Below, one piece after another: positions 60,337 to 64,000 of a DNA stretch of 64,000 bases (position 1 is the stretch's first letter; every line of letters begins with the position of its first letter). The position numbers were made by a program, and so were the translations under genes. The notes under the pieces were generated by a model. It saw only the letters and a program-made list of their open reading frames with translations. It was not told where the DNA came from and did not search any database. The stretch is from Roseibium sp. MMSF_3412 (GTDB lineage: Bacteria; Pseudomonadota; Alphaproteobacteria; Rhizobiales; Stappiaceae), in contig NZ_JASHJI010000024.1 of assembly GCF_030733265.1 (NCBI RefSeq), forward strand, positions 36,481-100,480. Reading direction: 5' to 3'.

Positions 60337-62379
60337 ATGACCACCAATCCGGTGCTTGCCGACTGGGACACCCCGTTCGAACTCCCCCCGTTTGACCGGA
60401 TTGAACCTGGTCACTTCGAGGAAGCCTTTGAAAAAGCCATGGCGGAAGCCCGCCGGGAAAGCGATGCGATTGCCGGGCAGAGCAGCGAACCGGATTTTCA
60501 AAACACGATTGCCGCCCTGGAAAAATCAGGCGAGCAACTGACAAGGGTTGCACGCACGTTTTACAATCTCTCCAGTGCGCATACCAACCAGATGCTGCAG
60601 AAGGTCGAGCGTGACGTCGCGCCTAAGCTTGCCAAACACTCTTCGGACCTGCTGCTCAACGAGAAACTCTACAATCGCGTTGCCGCGCTTTGGGGGCAGC
60701 GCGATTCGCTCGGACTGTCGGCCGAAGACGCAAAGGTGCTGGAGCGGTATCACAAGATGTTCCAGCGCGCCGGCGCCGGACTGGACGACACCGGCAAGAA
60801 CCGAATGGCCGAGATATCACAGCGGCTGGCAACGCTCGGAACGCGTTTTTCCCAGAATATCCTGAAAGACGAGTCGGACTATCAGCTCGTGCTGGAAACG
60901 GAAGAAGACCGTGCCGGGCTGCCGGACTTCCTTTTGACCGCCGCTGCCGAAGCAGCGCGCGAGCGCGGTCTTGAAGGCAAGCATGTGATCACGCTGTCAA
61001 GGTCAAGCATCGAACCGTTCCTCCAGTTTTCGACCAACCGCCGGCTGCGTGAAGAAGCGTTTAGCGGATGGAGTTCCCGCGGCGAATTGGAGGGAGAAAC
61101 CAACAACGAAGACATCATTGCCGAAACGCTCGCCCTGCGCGCGGAGAAAGCCCGGCTGCTCGGTTTTGACAACTTCGCCCAATACAAGCTCGATGACACG
61201 ATGGCGAAGACGCCAGCGAATGTGCGTGAGCTTTTGACCAAGGTCTGGGAACCGGCTGTTTCGCAGGCGCGTGAGGAACAGGAAAAGCTTGCCGAAATGG
61301 CGGCGAGCGTCGGTGAAAACCACGCGATTGCAGCGTGGGACTGGCGCTTTTATGCCGAAAAGGTCCGCAAGGCGGAACATGATCTCGACGAAGCCGAGTT
61401 GAAACCGTACCTGCAGCTGGAAAACATGATCGAAGCGGCCTTCGACACCGCGACCCGCCTGTTCGGCGTGACCTTCAGGGAGCTGGACGGCATGCCCGTC
61501 TATCACCCGGATGTCCGCGTTTATGAGGTTCTCGGACCCGGCGGCAATCATGTCGGGCTCTTCCTTGGCGACTATTTCGCGCGGCCTTCGAAACGGTCCG
61601 GTGCGTGGATGACCGCTTTCCGCTCGCAGCACAAGCTGGACGGAGACGTCACACCGATCATCGTCAATGTGATGAACTTCTCGAAGGGGGCTCCGGGCGA
61701 GGCAACACTGCTCACGTTTGACGATGCGCGGACCCTTTTTCACGAATTCGGCCACGGTCTGCACGGACTGCTTTCCAACGTGACCTATCCGATGATTTCC
61801 GGGACAAGCGTTGCGCGCGATTTCGTCGAACTGCCGTCGCAGCTCTATGAACACTGGCTCTCCGAGCCGGACGTGCTGTCGAGATTTGCGACCCATTACA
61901 AGACCGGCGAGACGATGCCGGCAGAACTGCTGGAGAAGCTTCTGGCCGCCGCCAATTTCAATCAGGGTTTCGCGACCGTGGAATACACGGCCTCTGCACT
62001 GATGGATCTGGAACTGCACTTGCTGGACGAACCCGCCAACCTCGACATCAGGTCATTTGAAAAGGCGGAACTCGGCAAGATCGGGATGCCTGACGCCATC
62101 ACGATGCGTCACCGCATTCCACACTTCCAGCATGTGTTTTCCGGAGACGGCTATTCCGCCGGGTACTACAGCTACATGTGGTCCGAGGTCATGGACGCGG
62201 ATGCGTTCGGCGCGTTCGAGGAAGCGGATGACATTTTTCACCCCGAAACTGCGGCGCGGCTGCACAAACACATCTATTCTGCCGGCGGCCTGCCCGACCC
62301 GGAAGAGACCTACCAGGCATTCCGGGGTCGTCCGCCGAAAATCGACGCCCTCTTGAAAAAGCGCGGATTTGCGGCCTGA
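60337..62379 (+). CDS. M3-family zinc oligopeptidase (peptidyl-dipeptidase/oligopeptidase A type)
   Basis: A 680-residue cytoplasmic metallopeptidase starting at ATG 60337, with GAGGATCACC upstream. The catalytic zinc motif is HEFGHGLHG (His469, Glu470, His473), preceded by FDDARTLF. Long helical N-terminal half, GNHVGLFLGDYFARPSKRSGAWM, and MWSEVMDADAFGAFEEA near the end are typical of the Dcp/OpdA group. It degrades short peptides, including cleaved signal peptides. Dcp versus OpdA cannot be decided from motifs alone. Confidence 0.93.
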   Translation: MTTNPVLADWDTPFELPPFDRIEPGHFEEAFEKAMAEARRESDAIAGQSSEPDFQNTIAALEKSGEQLTRVARTFYNLSSAHTNQMLQKVERDVAPKLAKHSSDLLLNEKLYNRVAALWGQRDSLGLSAEDAKVLERYHKMFQRAGAGLDDTGKNRMAEISQRLATLGTRFSQNILKDESDYQLVLETEEDRAGLPDFLLTAAAEAARERGLEGKHVITLSRSSIEPFLQFSTNRRLREEAFSGWSSRGELEGETNNEDIIAETLALRAEKARLLGFDNFAQYKLDDTMAKTPANVRELLTKVWEPAVSQAREEQEKLAEMAASVGENHAIAAWDWRFYAEKVRKAEHDLDEAELKPYLQLENMIEAAFDTATRLFGVTFRELDGMPVYHPDVRVYEVLGPGGNHVGLFLGDYFARPSKRSGAWMTAFRSQHKLDGDVTPIIVNVMNFSKGAPGEATLLTFDDARTLFHEFGHGLHGLLSNVTYPMISGTSVARDFVELPSQLYEHWLSEPDVLSRFATHYKTGETMPAELLEKLLAAANFNQGFATVEYTASALMDLELHLLDEPANLDIRSFEKAELGKIGMPDAITMRHRIPHFQHVFSGDGYSAGYYSYMWSEVMDADAFGAFEEADDIFHPETAARLHKHIYSAGGLPDPEETYQAFRGRPPKIDALLKKRGFAA

Positions 62380-62383
62380 ATAG

Positions 62384-62413
62384 CGGCCGGTCGGTGCGTA
62401 ACCGGCCGGTTTT
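62384..62413 (+). terminator. Terminator after the M3 peptidase gene
   Basis: CGGCCGGT, nine-base loop, ACCGGCCG then GTTTTG. It ends five bases after the stop codon region; the short T-run makes it moderately strong. Confidence 0.65.
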
Positions 62414-62433
62414 GACTGTTCAGGGACCTATCA

Positions 62434-62838
62434 ATGATAAAACCGATGGCGCCGCCACCCGAACCGACCACAGGCCTGTTGAAGTTCTGTCTCGCGATCA
62501 GCGGCCTGACCGGCGCGCTCGGTGTTGTTTCACTGGCATTGGCCGCCCACGCGGACGGGTCCGCTTCGCTTGGAACGGCAGCGCGCATGCTGATGTTTCA
62601 CGCCCCTGTCTTCCTCGCGATCGGTATTCTTGCCCAAATCCGCAAGGTGCTGCTTCTTCCCGTGACTGCCCTGTTTCTCTTTTTGGGTCTGACCCTTTTC
62701 TGCGGTGACCTTTTCAGCCGCGCATTCCTGGGCAGCCGCCTGTTTCCGATGGCTGCACCTGTTGGCGGCATGTTCCTGATCGTGGGATGGATCTCACTTG
62801 CACTTGGTGCGTTCAAGATCGTTCCGCGTCAATCCTGA
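62434..62838 (+). CDS. DUF423 family membrane protein
   Basis: A 134-residue protein with four transmembrane helices (about 15-37, 47-66, 72-93, 105-127). GALGVVSLALAAHADG, MLMFHAPVFLAIGIL, and GGMFLIVGWISLALGAF follow the DUF423 pattern of GAFGAHGL-like start and PxGGxxxxxGW end. Function of the family is unknown. Its first helices replace the usual HGL by AADG. Confidence 0.78.
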   Translation: MIKPMAPPPEPTTGLLKFCLAISGLTGALGVVSLALAAHADGSASLGTAARMLMFHAPVFLAIGILAQIRKVLLLPVTALFLFLGLTLFCGDLFSRAFLGSRLFPMAAPVGGMFLIVGWISLALGAFKIVPRQS

Positions 62839-62939
62839 AACGGGTTTGTTCATTCCATCGATCCTGAAGCTGATCAGGTTTGGTCACCAACCAGTCTCGG
62901 ATCTTCAATGCGAGTGAACAACCTTTTGGGATTCCACTC

Positions 62940-63767
62940 CTAGCCTTTCAGGCGCTCCGCGTGCCAGGCCACGTGATCGCGGGCAAAGCTTGCAACGAAG
63001 TAATAGGAATGATCGTAGCCCTCCTGAAGCCGGTAGCAATGGGCCGTGCCCGTCTCGATGAGCGACGTAGCCAGTGCGGCCGGTCTCAAAAGCTCCAGAA
63101 ACTGATCGTCGGCCCCCTGGTCGACGAGGACGTCTCCAACCCAGCCCTTGTCCTTCAACAGCAATGACGCGTCATGGGAGCGCCAGAGACTTTCGTCGGT
63201 TCCAAGATACGCGCCAAGCTGTTTCTTCCCCCAGTCCGAGGACGACGGATTGGAGATCGGCGCGAAGGCGGACAGAGACTGATACTGGCCCGGATACTTC
63301 ATCGCGAGGGTAAGCGCCCCATGCCCACCCATCGAGTGGCCGGTGATGCCCTGATGCACGGTGACCGGAAAGTTCTCGGTTACAAGATCCCGCAACTCAC
63401 CGGCAATGTAAGTCTCCATCTGGAAATGGGGAGACCAGGGCTCCTGTGTGGCGTTGACATAGAATCCGGCTCCCTGACCGAGATCGTAGGCCTCGTCGTT
63501 TGCGATCCCCTCGCCGCGCGGGCTGGTGTCGGGGAAGACAATAGCGATGCCGAACTCGGCCGCGTGTGCCTGAAGTCCCGCCTTGGTCATTGCGTTTTCA
63601 TGGGTGCAGGTCAGCCCTGACAGATACCAGAGGCAGGGAATCGGTCCTTCCTGGGCCTGAGGCGGCAGATAAACCGCGAATGTCATTTCGCATCCGCAGG
63701 CCTCCGAATCGTGAGAATAGACACCCTGTACGCCGCCGAAAGCCTTGTTTTCCGAAATGGTTTTCAT
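62940..63767 (-). CDS. fghA: S-formylglutathione hydrolase
   Basis: A 275-residue alpha/beta-hydrolase that releases formate from S-formylglutathione in formaldehyde detoxification. The nucleophile is Ser145 in TGHSMGGHGAL; Asp221 (QGADDQFL) and His253 (YDHSYYF) complete the triad. Conserved LSGLTCTHENAM and FPDTSPRG support the esterase D type. It lies just downstream of the formaldehyde dehydrogenase gene on the same strand, as is usual. Confidence 0.95.
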   Translation of the reverse strand: MKTISENKAFGGVQGVYSHDSEACGCEMTFAVYLPPQAQEGPIPCLWYLSGLTCTHENAMTKAGLQAHAAEFGIAIVFPDTSPRGEGIANDEAYDLGQGAGFYVNATQEPWSPHFQMETYIAGELRDLVTENFPVTVHQGITGHSMGGHGALTLAMKYPGQYQSLSAFAPISNPSSSDWGKKQLGAYLGTDESLWRSHDASLLLKDKGWVGDVLVDQGADDQFLELLRPAALATSLIETGTAHCYRLQEGYDHSYYFVASFARDHVAWHAERLKG

Positions 63768-63916
63768 GATTTCCTGCCTGTTGGAAGACAGAGAGCCGCT
63801 TCGAAACCGAAACAGCTCTCATGCCGGAACATAGTCTGACCGGGTCGCTCCCTCGTTCCCTGCTTTCAATCCGGCGCCGGAGGACCCGGGACCGGGAATG
63901 CCCCGGTCCCCAGGGA

Positions 63917-64000
63917 TCAATAGAGAACGACGGATCGGATGGATTCGCCCGCATGCATGAGGTCGAAGCCCTTGTTGATGTCTTCGAGCGGCATGGTGTG
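63917..64000 (-). CDS. 3' end of glutathione-dependent formaldehyde dehydrogenase (class III alcohol dehydrogenase)
   Basis: The last 27 codons of a gene that continues beyond the window. The C-terminus reads MPLEDINKGFDLMHAGESIR followed by SVVLY and a stop at 63917-63919, matching the conserved end of S-(hydroxymethyl)glutathione dehydrogenase. It makes the substrate of the adjacent S-formylglutathione hydrolase, so the two form one detoxification unit. About 150 bases with a GC-rich hairpin separate them. Confidence 0.88.
   Translation of the reverse strand, partial: HTMPLEDINKGFDLMHAGESIRSVVLY

Overview
The window is a chromosomal segment of a GC-rich alphaproteobacterium. The type VI secretion (T6SS) set has the alphaproteobacterial make-up (PpkA, PppA, Fha and TagF present, TssJ absent) and the housekeeping genes fit a marine Hyphomicrobiales lineage such as Stappiaceae (Roseibium/Labrenzia). 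The taxonomic placement is inference from gene content, not a computed match.

1-7 kb: an accessory-looking left end. It holds a truncated unknown membrane protein, the 5' half of a tRNA-Pro, a TylF-like methyltransferase, a 262-bp IS5-like miniature element with CTAG duplications, and a peptidoglycan-binding/papain-like protein. Housekeeping genes follow (DUF192, double cold-shock protein, sirtuin, glyoxalase I, tRNA-Glu). Next to the tRNA is a protein that looks like a distant ExoY/edema-factor nucleotidyl cyclase.

7-13.4 kb: a secreted caspase-like protein, then an ExbB/ExbD/TonB-like set spread over both strands. The TonB-like and second ExbD genes end the left-hand T6SS operon.

11-41 kb: a complete T6SS in two divergent arms. 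The minus arm reads vgrG, DUF6931, fha, tssK, tssL, tssM, tagF, pppA, ppkA, exbD, tonB-like, with several ATGA overlaps. The plus arm reads ompA-like, tssA, tssB, tssC, hcp, tssE, tssF, tssG, clpV. The kinase/phosphatase/FHA trio points to threonine-phosphorylation control of assembly. A short T-I/V-I/V-R-P motif is shared by TssL, PpkA and the adjacent M23 peptidase, with a variant in TssG. TssG carries a long acidic N-terminal extension with a recently duplicated 88-residue unit. No TssJ or PAAR protein was seen.

40.8-50.4 kb (minus strand): an M23 endopeptidase, then a signalling/protease cluster: FecR-like secreted protein plus CHASE2-adenylate cyclase, a caspase with an EF-hand loop, a Gly-rich lipoprotein, and a caspase with Sel1 repeats.

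50.6-64 kb: mostly ordinary metabolism. It contains a GNAT acetyltransferase, an ornithine cyclodeaminase-family enzyme, a Ca2+/H+ antiporter-like protein, a complete branched-chain amino-acid-type ABC transporter (livJHMGF order), a PPOX flavoprotein, an M3 oligopeptidase, a DUF423 protein, S-formylglutathione hydrolase, and the 3' end of glutathione-dependent formaldehyde dehydrogenase.
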